Part shown: positions 18,377 to 27,499 of the stretch, piece after piece | Layout of the letters: every line of letters starts with the position of its first letter | Position numbering within the stretch: the first letter of the stretch is position 1 | The notes under the pieces: model-generated | What the model was told of the DNA's origin: nothing | The model's input: only the letters and a program-made list of their open reading frames with translations | The model's database searches: none | Program-made: the position numbers and the translations under genes | Source of the DNA: Actinomycetota bacterium | GTDB taxonomy: Bacteria > Actinomycetota > Actinomycetes > Nanopelagicales > Nanopelagicaceae | Assembly: GCA_026392825.1 (NCBI GenBank) | Contig: JAPLBF010000008.1 | Coordinates: 29,558 to 93,557 of the forward strand | DNA length: 64,000 bases | Direction: 5' to 3'

Positions 18377-20578
18377 ATGGAAACGCGCTCCTTTGCAGAT
18401 TACTTACGCACCTTGGATGACGCTGCCCTAATTTCGCTCTTTTCTCATCGGCCAGATCTAGTAACGCCAGTTCCGCCTGATGTTGCTTCTCTTGCGGTTC
18501 GTGCAACATCGGCCCCAAGTTTGGCACGGGCAATTGATGCTTTAAACGCTTGGCAGTATCAAGTATTAGAAGCTTGCGCCGTTGTTGCCGAACCATTTAA
18601 TGAAAAAAACATTACCTCACTAACCGACAAGGCTGCGCTCTTTGTTATTCCCGGGCTAATTGAACGTGGCTTGATTTACCCAGGAAAAGATGGACTTTAT
18701 CTACCAACAACTGTGCGCGAAGTTCTCGGCGGCGACATTGCTGGACTTGGACCGCAATCTATGGCGAAGTTAAATCTAAAGAAATTGGAAGAAGCACCAG
18801 CCGCCGCAAAGAAAGCGCTAGATGCCATGGTTTGGGGCCCACCGCGCGGAACGATTGCTGATGTTAAGAAACCAGGTGCCGGCGTTCAATGGTTATTGGA
18901 AAATGACTTTGTAGTTGTTGCAAACTCTCATACTGTTTTGATGCCGCGCGAAGTTGCAATTTATTTACGTGGTGGCAAGATACATAAAGAACTTTTCATT
19001 CAAGCGCCAGAGTTGGCAGGTGATAAGCGAGATAGTAAGAGCGTTCAACTTGCCGCGATTGCAAACATTTCTACTTTCTTACGCTGGACCGAAGAGATTC
19101 TAAATTTCTGGGCTCAAGAACCTGCAGCTGCCCTGCGCTCTGGTGGGTTGGGCGTGCGAGATTTAAAGATAATTACTAGCCATCTCGGTGTTGATTCCAA
19201 CTGTGCCGCATTTGTGGCAGAACTGGCTTACTTATCCGGCCTGTTAACAATTGAAGCTGACGACCGCATACTTCCAACAAATCAATTTGATATTTGGTTA
19301 ACCCAATCTCCATCTGCGCGTTGGCAATCACTTGTCTCGCAGTGGTTGATTACCTCGCGGATGAGCGGCTTAGTCGGCAAAGAAGAGTCAAAGAACGTTT
19401 CACCGCTTGGGCCAGAGCTAGATCGCGTTGCTGCTGCTCCGATTCGCAAGCTAACTCTGCGATTGCTGCAAGAAAGCGAAGGATCTGCTCCAAAAATCGA
19501 ATCTCTAGTGTCACTCGCACAATGGAATACCCCAGCAAGACGTAGTGGTGGAATTCCAAGTGATTACATCATTTGGAATTTACGCGAGGCAGAATGGCTT
19601 GGAATTACCGGGCAAGGCGCAATTTCAAAGTACGGAATTGGGCTATTGCAAGGTTCAGATCTAGACGAAATTGATGAAGATCTTCCGAAACCTGTTGATC
19701 ACATTCTTATTCAGAGCGATAACACTGCAATTGCACCCGGTCCCCTTGAGCACGAAATAGCTCAAGAGTTAGCGATCCTTGCTGAAATTGAAAGTCGCGG
19801 TGGCGCAACCGTTTATCGCTTTAGCCAATCAACAATCCGTCGCGGTTTAGATCACGGACGCACCGGAGATGAGATAAAGGCATTCTTGAAGAAGGCTTCC
19901 AAAACTCCAATGCCACAACCGCTGGAATATTTGATTGCAGATGTCGCAAAGAAACATGGCAAGTTACGGGTTGGAAACACTGCAGCGTTTATCAGATGTG
20001 AAGATTCTGCCTTGATCGCACAGATAATCAGCGATAAGCGTTTAGAAATGTTATCGCTGCGCCAAATATCTCCCGAAGTTCTAATCTGTCAGCACGATGC
20101 TGCCGATGCCATGGCAATCTTGCGCAGTTTCGGATACTTGCCAGCGGGTGAAGATTCACAAGGTGCGTTACTGAGTGGTCCAAGAATTCAACGAGCAAAA
20201 AGTAAAGCAAGACCACCAAGAATTGTTGGTGAGTTCGATCGTCCTGATGAATTGCAGTTAGAAGCAGCGCTTCGCGCACTTCGCACCGGAGAAAAATCTA
20301 GCCACCGCCAAAGTACTTTGCGCAATATTGCATCGAACGCACTTGGTTCACTTCCGCGCACAACCGCAAATGAAACGCTAGATATCTTGGCGGATTACCT
20401 AAGAAATCAACCCGCGACATCTCTTTCTATTGGATACGCCGATAACAACGGCCTAGTTTCACATCGCATCATTGATCCCTTAAAACTCTCGGCCGGTTCA
20501 CTTATTGCACGAGATCACGCCACTGGCGAGGTTCAAACCTTTAGAATTGCGCGCATAACAGGGGTGGCGGCGATATGA
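18377..20578 (+). CDS. Helicase C-terminal-like / helicase-associated protein paired with XPB
   Basis: 733 residues, no signal peptide and no Walker A motif. It matches in length and context the actinobacterial helicase-associated proteins (Helicase_C_3 type) encoded beside XPB, as with Rv0862c next to ercc3 in Mycobacterium. The sequence contains winged-helix-like repeats in the first half and a VYRFSQSTIRRGLDHGRTGDEIKAFL segment typical of the XPB-associated domain. Its last base quartet forms ATGA with the M20 gene. Probably a partner of the XPB helicase; its role in repair is inferred. Confidence 0.8.
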   Translation: METRSFADYLRTLDDAALISLFSHRPDLVTPVPPDVASLAVRATSAPSLARAIDALNAWQYQVLEACAVVAEPFNEKNITSLTDKAALFVIPGLIERGLIYPGKDGLYLPTTVREVLGGDIAGLGPQSMAKLNLKKLEEAPAAAKKALDAMVWGPPRGTIADVKKPGAGVQWLLENDFVVVANSHTVLMPREVAIYLRGGKIHKELFIQAPELAGDKRDSKSVQLAAIANISTFLRWTEEILNFWAQEPAAALRSGGLGVRDLKIITSHLGVDSNCAAFVAELAYLSGLLTIEADDRILPTNQFDIWLTQSPSARWQSLVSQWLITSRMSGLVGKEESKNVSPLGPELDRVAAAPIRKLTLRLLQESEGSAPKIESLVSLAQWNTPARRSGGIPSDYIIWNLREAEWLGITGQGAISKYGIGLLQGSDLDEIDEDLPKPVDHILIQSDNTAIAPGPLEHEIAQELAILAEIESRGGATVYRFSQSTIRRGLDHGRTGDEIKAFLKKASKTPMPQPLEYLIADVAKKHGKLRVGNTAAFIRCEDSALIAQIISDKRLEMLSLRQISPEVLICQHDAADAMAILRSFGYLPAGEDSQGALLSGPRIQRAKSKARPPRIVGEFDRPDELQLEAALRALRTGEKSSHRQSTLRNIASNALGSLPRTTANETLDILADYLRNQPATSLSIGYADNNGLVSHRIIDPLKLSAGSLIARDHATGEVQTFRIARITGVAAI

Positions 20579-21684
20579 CGAGCACGAATGAGGCGAAATA
20601 CGGCAGACTTGACCCTATGTTGGCTGCGATTGAAGCTTTGGTGCGATGTGAGTCGCCAACTGAAGATATTGCCGCTTGCCAAAATGTAGTTCGTTTAGCA
20701 AGTGATATCGCAACTCGCGTACTTGGAACGCCGGCGCAAATTAAAGAGATTAAAGGGCGCCCAGTATTTTGGTGGGGTGCTAGCCAACCAGAAATACTTT
20801 TGCTTGCTCATCTCGACACAGTTTGGCCGCACGGTTCGTATCAACCACTTTGGGAAGTTAATGGCGATGTCATTCGCGGCCCTGGGGTCTTTGATATGAA
20901 GGCGGGCTTTGTGCAAGCGCTCTTTGCACTAAAGGATATTGACGGCGCTGCAGATCGTGTTGCTCTTGTTGCAACTACCGATGAAGAGACCGGTTCTTTT
21001 GCTTCACGAGAATTAATTATGGAGCTATCCGCTGCTGCCAAAGCAGTACTAGTTTTAGAAGCCTCACTCGATGGCAAAGTTAAAACTGGTCGTAAAGGCA
21101 CAGCAATGTACAAAGTAACTGTCCACGGATTGGCAGCGCATGCCGGGCTAGAACCTGAAAAGGGTGTTAACGCAACGGTTGAAATTGCCCACGTGATTCT
21201 CAAACTTGCTGCGCTAGAAAATAAAGAGCACGGAACAACTGTTGTTCCAACTTTATTAAAATCTGGCAATAGCGCTAATACCGTTCCGGATCAAGCAGTT
21301 CTTGAAATCGATGCACGCTCATTTGCACAATCTGAAATTGAACGAGTTGATGCAGCAATTAAATCCCTAAAAGCGACGGTTTCTGGCGCACGCTTAGAGA
21401 TAACAGGTGGGCTAAATCGTCCACCACTTCAGCCATCTTCTACGAAAGCGCTTTACGAAAGAGTTGAACGGGTTGCAAAGTCGATTGGAATGGCGCCGCT
21501 AGGTTGTGCCGAAGTCGGAGGAGCCAGTGATGGTAATTTCGCAGCAGCTGCAGGTGCGCAAGTTCTTGATGGTTTAGGTGCAGTTGGTGGCGGTGCACAC
21601 GCGCCGAGTGAATGGCTAAGTTTGAAATCCATCGAAGAACGTAGCGCCTTGCTCCACGCATTTATTAAAGATTTGCTGAAATGA
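20575..21684 (+). CDS. M20-family metallopeptidase (carboxypeptidase G2-like)
   Basis: 369 residues. Zinc-ligand pattern: LLAHLDTVWPHG (His/Asp), GPGVFDMKAG (bridging Asp), TTDEETGS (catalytic Glu and ligand Glu), and a C-terminal GGGAHAPSEW histidine. The dimerisation or lid domain lies between about residues 180 and 290. It is most like glutamate carboxypeptidases of the CPG2 type; the substrate is unknown. It overlaps both neighbours by ATGA, so it is embedded in the XPB operon. Confidence 0.9.
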   Translation: MTSTNEAKYGRLDPMLAAIEALVRCESPTEDIAACQNVVRLASDIATRVLGTPAQIKEIKGRPVFWWGASQPEILLLAHLDTVWPHGSYQPLWEVNGDVIRGPGVFDMKAGFVQALFALKDIDGAADRVALVATTDEETGSFASRELIMELSAAAKAVLVLEASLDGKVKTGRKGTAMYKVTVHGLAAHAGLEPEKGVNATVEIAHVILKLAALENKEHGTTVVPTLLKSGNSANTVPDQAVLEIDARSFAQSEIERVDAAIKSLKATVSGARLEITGGLNRPPLQPSSTKALYERVERVAKSIGMAPLGCAEVGGASDGNFAAAAGAQVLDGLGAVGGGAHAPSEWLSLKSIEERSALLHAFIKDLLK

Positions 21685-23330
21685 GCGAAGGCCCACTAAT
21701 AGTCCAGAGCGATAAAACGCTTCTGCTAGATATCGATCATCCTCTTTCAACAGAATGTCGGCGCGCGATCGCGCCATTTGCTGAACTAGAACGTTCGCCA
21801 GAACATATCCATACCTATCGTTTAACCAACCTGGGCTTATGGAATGCGCGCGCTGCTGGCCACGATGCAGAGCTAGTCATCGATACTCTGATTAAGTATT
21901 CACGTTACGCGGTTCCGCATTCTCTTCTTGTAGATGTTGCCGAAACAATGTCGCGCTACGGGCGTTTGCGCTTAGAAGCCGACCCAGTACACGGGCTAAT
22001 TTTGATCACGACCGATGTTGGAGTTTTAGAAGAAGTTATTCGCGCGAAGAAGATTGCTCCGCTCTTGGGTGTTCGCATCGATCCCGAAACTATTGTGGTT
22101 CATCCCAGCCAGCGCGGTGCCATTAAACAATCGCTGCTTCGACTCGGTTGGCCAGCCGAAGATTTTGCGGGATATGTTGACGGCCAAGCCCACGAAATTT
22201 CACTTAAGCAGAATGATTGGAAGATCCGCCCTTATCAAGAATTAGCAGCCGAAGGTTTTTGGCACGGTGGTTCAGGCGTAGTAGTTCTTCCCTGCGGCGC
22301 AGGTAAAACAATTGTTGGCGCAGCTGCGATGGCCCACGCCAAGGCAACGACTCTTATTTTGGTGACCAACACGGTGGCGGCGCGACAATGGCGTGATGAA
22401 TTATTGCGCCGAACAACTTTAAATGAAGATGAGATCGGCGAATATTCTGGAGCGAAGAAAGAGATTTGTCCAGTAACAATTGCGACTTACCAAGTTATGA
22501 CCAAGAAAAAGAATGGCGTTTACTCACATTTAGATTTATTCGATACCCACGACTGGGGCTTAATTATTTATGATGAAGTCCACTTACTTCCTGCGCCAAT
22601 CTTCCGATTTACTGCAGATATTCAATCGCGCCGCCGCTTAGGACTTACCGCCACTTTAGTTCGTGAAGATGGTATGGAAGGCGAAGTCTTTTCACTTATT
22701 GGGCCAAAGCGTTTTGATGTACCTTGGAAAGAGATCGAAGCACAGGGTTATATTGCCCCGGCAGAATGTATTGAAGTACGAGTAAACCTGACAGAAGCAG
22801 AGCGACTCTCTTATGCGACCGCAGAACCGGAAGAGCGATATCGCTACTGCGCAACGACTCGAACCAAGCGCAATGTCGTTGAAAAATTGGTGGATCTTCA
22901 CTCGGGAGAACAAATACTCGTAATCGGTCAATACATCGATCAATTAGATGATTTATCAGAGACTTTAGGCGTTCCGGTTATTAAAGGTGAGACTCCAATT
23001 AAAGAACGCGAAAGGTTATTTGCCGCCTTCCGAACAGGTGAAATCACTTGCCTAGTCGTTTCAAAAGTCGCTAACTTTTCAATTGATCTTCCGGAGGCGA
23101 CAATTGCGATCCAGGTATCTGGTGCATTTGGTTCACGTCAGGAAGAAGCGCAGCGACTAGGCCGTATCGTCAGGCCAAAAGCTGATGGCCGTGGTGCAAA
23201 GTTTTATTCTGTAGTCTCACGCGACACTATCGATCAAGATTTTGCACAGAATCGCCAACGCTTCCTCGCAGAGCAGGGCTACTCATACCGAATTATTGAC
23301 GCTGACGATGTTTTTCAAGGGAAGATTTAA
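21681..23330 (+). CDS. XPB/ERCC3-type DNA helicase
   Basis: 549-residue SF2 3'-5' helicase. An N-terminal damage-recognition-like domain precedes motif I PCGAGKT (about residues 208-214), motif II DEVH, motif III LTATL, and the C-terminal motif VI QRLGRIVRP. It resembles bacterial XPB proteins such as Mycobacterium Rv0861c (DNA unwinding in repair). It is third in an operon with ATGA couplings. Its 3' end overlaps the convergent glutaredoxin-like gene by 38 bases. Confidence 0.93.
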   Translation: MSEGPLIVQSDKTLLLDIDHPLSTECRRAIAPFAELERSPEHIHTYRLTNLGLWNARAAGHDAELVIDTLIKYSRYAVPHSLLVDVAETMSRYGRLRLEADPVHGLILITTDVGVLEEVIRAKKIAPLLGVRIDPETIVVHPSQRGAIKQSLLRLGWPAEDFAGYVDGQAHEISLKQNDWKIRPYQELAAEGFWHGGSGVVVLPCGAGKTIVGAAAMAHAKATTLILVTNTVAARQWRDELLRRTTLNEDEIGEYSGAKKEICPVTIATYQVMTKKKNGVYSHLDLFDTHDWGLIIYDEVHLLPAPIFRFTADIQSRRRLGLTATLVREDGMEGEVFSLIGPKRFDVPWKEIEAQGYIAPAECIEVRVNLTEAERLSYATAEPEERYRYCATTRTKRNVVEKLVDLHSGEQILVIGQYIDQLDDLSETLGVPVIKGETPIKERERLFAAFRTGEITCLVVSKVANFSIDLPEATIAIQVSGAFGSRQEEAQRLGRIVRPKADGRGAKFYSVVSRDTIDQDFAQNRQRFLAEQGYSYRIIDADDVFQGKI

Positions 23331-23547
23331 ATCTAATCGGATCGACTTTATAAAAGTCGTGGTGCTCTCCATCAATATGAATAACTGGTACTTCGTGCCC
23401 ATACAACTTTTCTAATTCATTTGAACCATCAATGTATTTAACTTCTATCTCAAAGTTAAGTTCATCTTTTAGCTCTGTGAGGGTTGTTTCAGCAACTTCG
23501 CAAAGATGGCACCCGTGGCGCGAGTAGATTGTTACTAAGTTACTCAT
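23293..23547 (-). CDS. Glutaredoxin-like protein
   Basis: 84-residue thioredoxin-fold protein with the active-site motif CHLC (Cys13-Cys16) after a short beta strand (NLVTIYSRHG) and the cis-proline motif EVPVIHIDG. It belongs to the glutaredoxin-like DUF836 type often found in actinobacteria. The partner or substrate is unknown. It is translationally coupled (ATGA) to the upstream unknown gene, and its 3' end runs antisense into the XPB gene. Confidence 0.85.
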   Translation of the reverse strand: MSNLVTIYSRHGCHLCEVAETTLTELKDELNFEIEVKYIDGSNELEKLYGHEVPVIHIDGEHHDFYKVDPIRFKSSLEKHRQRQ

Positions 23548-23879
23548 TTTTTCTTGGATTGCTTTGAGGTAAAAGCGCGATCGACTAGCTCTTGAATAAC
23601 CAAGGTTGCATCACCTTTTGCCCGATACAAATTCTCTTCAGCGCTTTTTAAAACTGTTTCTGCCGTTGTCTTAGTAACCGTTCCGACTAGTGGGCCATAC
23701 TTCTTTGAGAAAATGGTGTGAGCCAACTGACCAATTGCGCTAGCTAACTCCCCACGGGCTTCTTCTAAAGTGGGTTCAGGTCGTGCTGATTCACCGGAAA
23801 AATTAAGAATCGCTGGTCGCTCAGATTTCATACGAGCAATTACCTGATCCAAATCAGTATTAGCGCTTTCGGAGGACAT
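23544..23879 (-). CDS. Conserved hypothetical protein
   Basis: 111 residues, acidic N-terminus and lysine-rich C-terminus (SKQSKKK), predicted largely helical, no signal peptide and no membrane segment. I do not recognise a family. It is coupled by ATGA to the glutaredoxin-like gene. A GAGAAT box 6 bases before its ATG suggests it leads this two-gene unit. Confidence 0.7.
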   Translation of the reverse strand: MSSESANTDLDQVIARMKSERPAILNFSGESARPEPTLEEARGELASAIGQLAHTIFSKKYGPLVGTVTKTTAETVLKSAEENLYRAKGDATLVIQELVDRAFTSKQSKKK

Positions 23880-23885
23880 GGGGAC

Positions 23886-23891
23886 ATTCTC
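23886..23891 (-). promoter_or_regulatory. -10 box for the hypothetical-glutaredoxin pair (leaderless)
   Basis: GAGAAT on the minus strand, 6 bases, then ATG at 23879. The first base is non-consensus, so support is moderate. Confidence 0.4.
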
Positions 23892-23914
23892 GCATCCTGA
23901 TACCGTTGGGCGCT

Positions 23915-26296
23915 ATGGCGAGCAAAAAAGTGAGATCTTTGAAGCGATCCTTCGCCATTGCCACATCTTTTGCGATCTTTTTAGCAGGATTTACAACTCC
24001 GGCCACCGCGCAATCTCAAGTTTTAGTTAGACCGGCCACACAATGGGGAAATGTTTACGCGGGACCTGCCACTAATAGCCTCCAGTCGCCAAAACCAAAG
24101 GTCGCAAATTTAGAGAAGAAGGCGAAAATTATTGTTAAATTCAATAATTTTCCAAAGTGGACCGAAATTCAATTACAGGCAGCCGTTGATGTTTGGGCAG
24201 AGAATTTTGAATCTAAAGTTCCAATTCACATTGAAGCAACCTGGGGGCGTTCTTCTTCATATAGCATTTTAGGAAGTGCGCGTCCCGGAAATTACTTCGC
24301 AAATTTTGCAGGCGCTCCCGATCCAAGTCTTTGGTATCCATCTGCCCTAGCAAATGCTTTAGCGGGTAGAGATCTAGATGGCGATACCCCAGAAATGATT
24401 ATTACTGTGAACTCGTTAGCGGATTGGTATCGCGGTGGCGGAGTTGGTCCGAGCAAAAGTGAATACGATCTACAATCTGTGATGTTGCACGAAATGGCAC
24501 ACGGCTTGGGATTCCTATCCACAAGTAATTACGATAAATTCTTCGGCTATGGGTCGATTGATCAACCAACGCCATTCGATGCATACGTTCAAACTGGCGA
24601 TGGTCGCAGACTCTCTGATCTCCCATCTCCATCTCTTGAACTCGGTGAAGCACTTACTTCAAAGTTAGTTTGGTCAGGTGCAAACGGAATTGCAGCTAAT
24701 GGCGGAGTTAAACCACTTCTTCACTCACCAAAGAAATATGAAGATGGATCTTCAACGAGCCACTTAGATGAAAACGCATTTGATAACGCCGGTAAAAATG
24801 CAGTGATGTCTCCTAATTTGGCAGCAGGTGAAGTTTTTCACGATCCAGGGCCGTTATTGCTGGCAATGATGCAAGATTTGCGCGCTAAACCTCCGGTAGG
24901 AATTGCAGTTGGTATCCCTCAGATTGTCCGCAATCCTGAAGCGTTAATTTCTGACGCTGGAGCAATAGTTAAATTCGACCCACCAGCCAATGCCCGTGCG
25001 GCTCAGATAACTAGCTACACGGTTAAGAACGATAGAACTGGAGCAGAGAAGAGCTTTACAAATAGTCCAGTGATGTTTTCTGGGCTAAAAAATGGCACCT
25101 CTTATACCTTCACTATTACTGCATCAAATTCACTTGGAACTTCTGTCCCAGTTACGACAAATGCCATCACACCAAAGGCGGGTTGGGTCAAGAAGGTTAT
25201 TGATTCAAATGCGGATGCTAAGAACTTAACGACAGTTACATTTAATGGAAATCCGGCAATCATCTATCAAGATGATTTTAACGGTGCACTTAAAGTTGCA
25301 CTTTGGAACGGAAAACTCTGGAGCAAGTTGATTGTGGATGGACGCGGCGGTTCTGCTGGCCGCACCAGAAATCCGATCGCTGGTGATCTATCTGCCTGCG
25401 TAAGTGGTTCTGGAAAAGCACAGACCTTACATATGTTCTACGCCGATTCAGTTGATAAAGATCTTAGGTATGCAACATACGATGGCAAAACATTTAAATT
25501 TGAAGTTATCGACGGCAACGGCGCTGCCGTAAATAAGTATGAAGACCCAATTCGTGTCCGTACTGCAAGCGATGTGAGCGTTTCCAATGCTTGTTCAGTC
25601 AGTGCAGTCGGCGTGCAAGCGTTCTATCGTGATGAGTCACAGGGAATTTTACTAGGCGCGGTAAAAGCTAGCGGTAGCAAAGAATGGAAGTATGAACTTG
25701 TCGATGGTGATCGCAAAACAGATGGCCGGACTACTGGGGATGTGGCTTTTCATTTAGATGCACTCTTTGACGGTAGAGAGACAGTTTTGTTATATGACTC
25801 AGTGGATGCAATTAACCAGCGAAAAGTAGTGACTGCAGGATCTATTCACGTTGCAAAACGAAGTGGCATAAGCCCATCAGCATGGCGTTACTCAATCCTT
25901 GATACATCTAACGGACCGGTTGCAGTTGCAGGTTATGACGTCACACTTCAAAAAGGGGCCCGTGGAATATTAGCTACTTGGCTGACTTCCTCCGGATTGA
26001 CGATCCCGAAAGCGGAGAAAATTCGCTGGACATACCTTGCTGAACCAAGTGATGTAAAAACTCTTGCTACAAATGGATTTGGAACTCCAAGCAAATTCTT
26101 AAGCAGCAACGGTTCGACCACTGTATTCAACTGTCAGGAACGTCTGTGCGCCTTAGATATATCTACCAATGCACTTTCTTTGGTAGCAAAGGAGCAGAGC
26201 GTTGACGGTTTGGATTCAGCGTGGATAGTTTTAAATAAAGTCCGTTATCTAATATCTGGAATAGATGGAAAATTGGTCTCTCTCCGCGCTGCTTAA
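23915..26296 (+). CDS. Large secreted putative metalloprotease with fibronectin type III domain
   Basis: 793 residues from ATG 23915 (a TTG three codons upstream is possible). A signal peptide of about 33 residues ends TTPATA-QS. A zinc-protease-type motif HEMAHGLGF lies at residues 192-200, after DLQSVML. The third metal ligand expected in metzincins (HExxHxxGxxH) is serine here, so the metal site is uncertain. A fibronectin III-like domain lies at about 340-425, ending SYTFTITASNSLGTSVP. The remaining 370 residues are repetitive beta-rich sequence, possibly a propeller. The substrate is unknown; likely surface or extracellular. Confidence 0.78.
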   Translation: MASKKVRSLKRSFAIATSFAIFLAGFTTPATAQSQVLVRPATQWGNVYAGPATNSLQSPKPKVANLEKKAKIIVKFNNFPKWTEIQLQAAVDVWAENFESKVPIHIEATWGRSSSYSILGSARPGNYFANFAGAPDPSLWYPSALANALAGRDLDGDTPEMIITVNSLADWYRGGGVGPSKSEYDLQSVMLHEMAHGLGFLSTSNYDKFFGYGSIDQPTPFDAYVQTGDGRRLSDLPSPSLELGEALTSKLVWSGANGIAANGGVKPLLHSPKKYEDGSSTSHLDENAFDNAGKNAVMSPNLAAGEVFHDPGPLLLAMMQDLRAKPPVGIAVGIPQIVRNPEALISDAGAIVKFDPPANARAAQITSYTVKNDRTGAEKSFTNSPVMFSGLKNGTSYTFTITASNSLGTSVPVTTNAITPKAGWVKKVIDSNADAKNLTTVTFNGNPAIIYQDDFNGALKVALWNGKLWSKLIVDGRGGSAGRTRNPIAGDLSACVSGSGKAQTLHMFYADSVDKDLRYATYDGKTFKFEVIDGNGAAVNKYEDPIRVRTASDVSVSNACSVSAVGVQAFYRDESQGILLGAVKASGSKEWKYELVDGDRKTDGRTTGDVAFHLDALFDGRETVLLYDSVDAINQRKVVTAGSIHVAKRSGISPSAWRYSILDTSNGPVAVAGYDVTLQKGARGILATWLTSSGLTIPKAEKIRWTYLAEPSDVKTLATNGFGTPSKFLSSNGSTTVFNCQERLCALDISTNALSLVAKEQSVDGLDSAWIVLNKVRYLISGIDGKLVSLRAA

Positions 26297-27499
26297 TTAA
26301 CGACCTGCAGCGCGCAGAATATCTCCAGAGGAAGTTAAAACTACAAGCCCAGCTTCTGCAGAGTATCCGGCTGCAAAAGGAGTGCTTAGTAGCAACTCTG
26401 TAAATGCACCAATCAGTATTCCTTTGCTATCAAATTGAAGTGCGGCAGATTGTCCTTTTCTCACCTTGAAGCCCGTAACTCCCTTCAATGCGGTAGTCGG
26501 TTCGAAAATTGCAAATACTGAACCGTTCGCTCCAGGTGCAGCCAAGCTATTTCCAGTAGATGGAAATCGAGTGGTCCAAGTTGGGGCAAACGAAGGATTA
26601 AATTTTGTTATCGCTGTTTCAATTTTCGTACCGCTCTTTACTACACCTGTTAAAAAGTTTGTTGCAGTCGCGCTCTGCCAGTCACGTATTGCTCCTGCAG
26701 CGGAGCTACGCACAACGCTAGAGATCGAACCGGCTTTAGAGACTTTCAGCAAAATGCCATCAACTTTACCCGCTAACTTTTTACCGCCTAGCGTTTCGCT
26801 GCTAGATCCAAATAGCGAAGTAGAGCCATCTGCACCACGGAAAATAGCGCTGAATTTACTTTTGATTGTTCCGATTTTTATTTCTTTTTCTAACTTTCCT
26901 GCCTTAACTAAAGCAAGAGATTGTCCATTTTCTCGCGATAGCAATACTGACGCTCCTGATGTATTAACCGAAATTTCATCAACGAGTGCTGGTTGAGTTG
27001 TTTTCAAATCTATCTGTGACAATAAATCACCTAATGGCGAAAATTGCCACAAGGAAATATTCTTCATGTCACCGCGCAGCTCAATCGGACTTTCCACCGT
27101 TACCGAATCTGGATTAAGCGCACCAGCAATAGTGGTCGCAGTCTCTGGAAATGATGCAGAGGCGCTATTTCCTATTAACCAGATTGAGCCCTGGGTATCA
27201 AAGCTTATTGAAGTTGCGACCTCATCTCGGCCAGAATCAACGGTTTTTGACCAGATCTGCGTACCCGCAAAGTCGATGGCGCGAAGCTGAATATCTGAGC
27301 TCTGTCCAACTATGTTGGCATAAGTAATTATCGCTTTATTCGTTACGACCATTCCTTCAGCGGTTGCATCCTTGGTTAATTGCACAAAAGACTTTGTTGC
27401 AACCGTTTTAGGTACAGCTTGTGCGGTTGGCGTAATTGCAACTGCAAATGCAATTGCTGCGAGAAGGGATTTATTAAGCAAGTTCTTGCGAGCGATCAC
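26297..27499 (-). CDS. Secreted beta-rich protein of unknown function
   Basis: 400 residues with a signal peptide ending near residue 28 (TPTAQA-VP). The body contains repeated strand patterns such as GSIWLIGNSAS, ISLWQFSPLGDLLSQI and GSTSLFGSSSE, suggesting a beta-propeller. No catalytic motif was recognised. The GTG start lies inside the 3' end of proC (26-base overlap), with GAAGG 6 bases upstream. Its stop abuts the convergent protease gene stop (TAATTA). Confidence 0.75.
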   Translation of the reverse strand: MIARKNLLNKSLLAAIAFAVAITPTAQAVPKTVATKSFVQLTKDATAEGMVVTNKAIITYANIVGQSSDIQLRAIDFAGTQIWSKTVDSGRDEVATSISFDTQGSIWLIGNSASASFPETATTIAGALNPDSVTVESPIELRGDMKNISLWQFSPLGDLLSQIDLKTTQPALVDEISVNTSGASVLLSRENGQSLALVKAGKLEKEIKIGTIKSKFSAIFRGADGSTSLFGSSSETLGGKKLAGKVDGILLKVSKAGSISSVVRSSAAGAIRDWQSATATNFLTGVVKSGTKIETAITKFNPSFAPTWTTRFPSTGNSLAAPGANGSVFAIFEPTTALKGVTGFKVRKGQSAALQFDSKGILIGAFTELLLSTPFAAGYSAEAGLVVLTSSGDILRAAGR

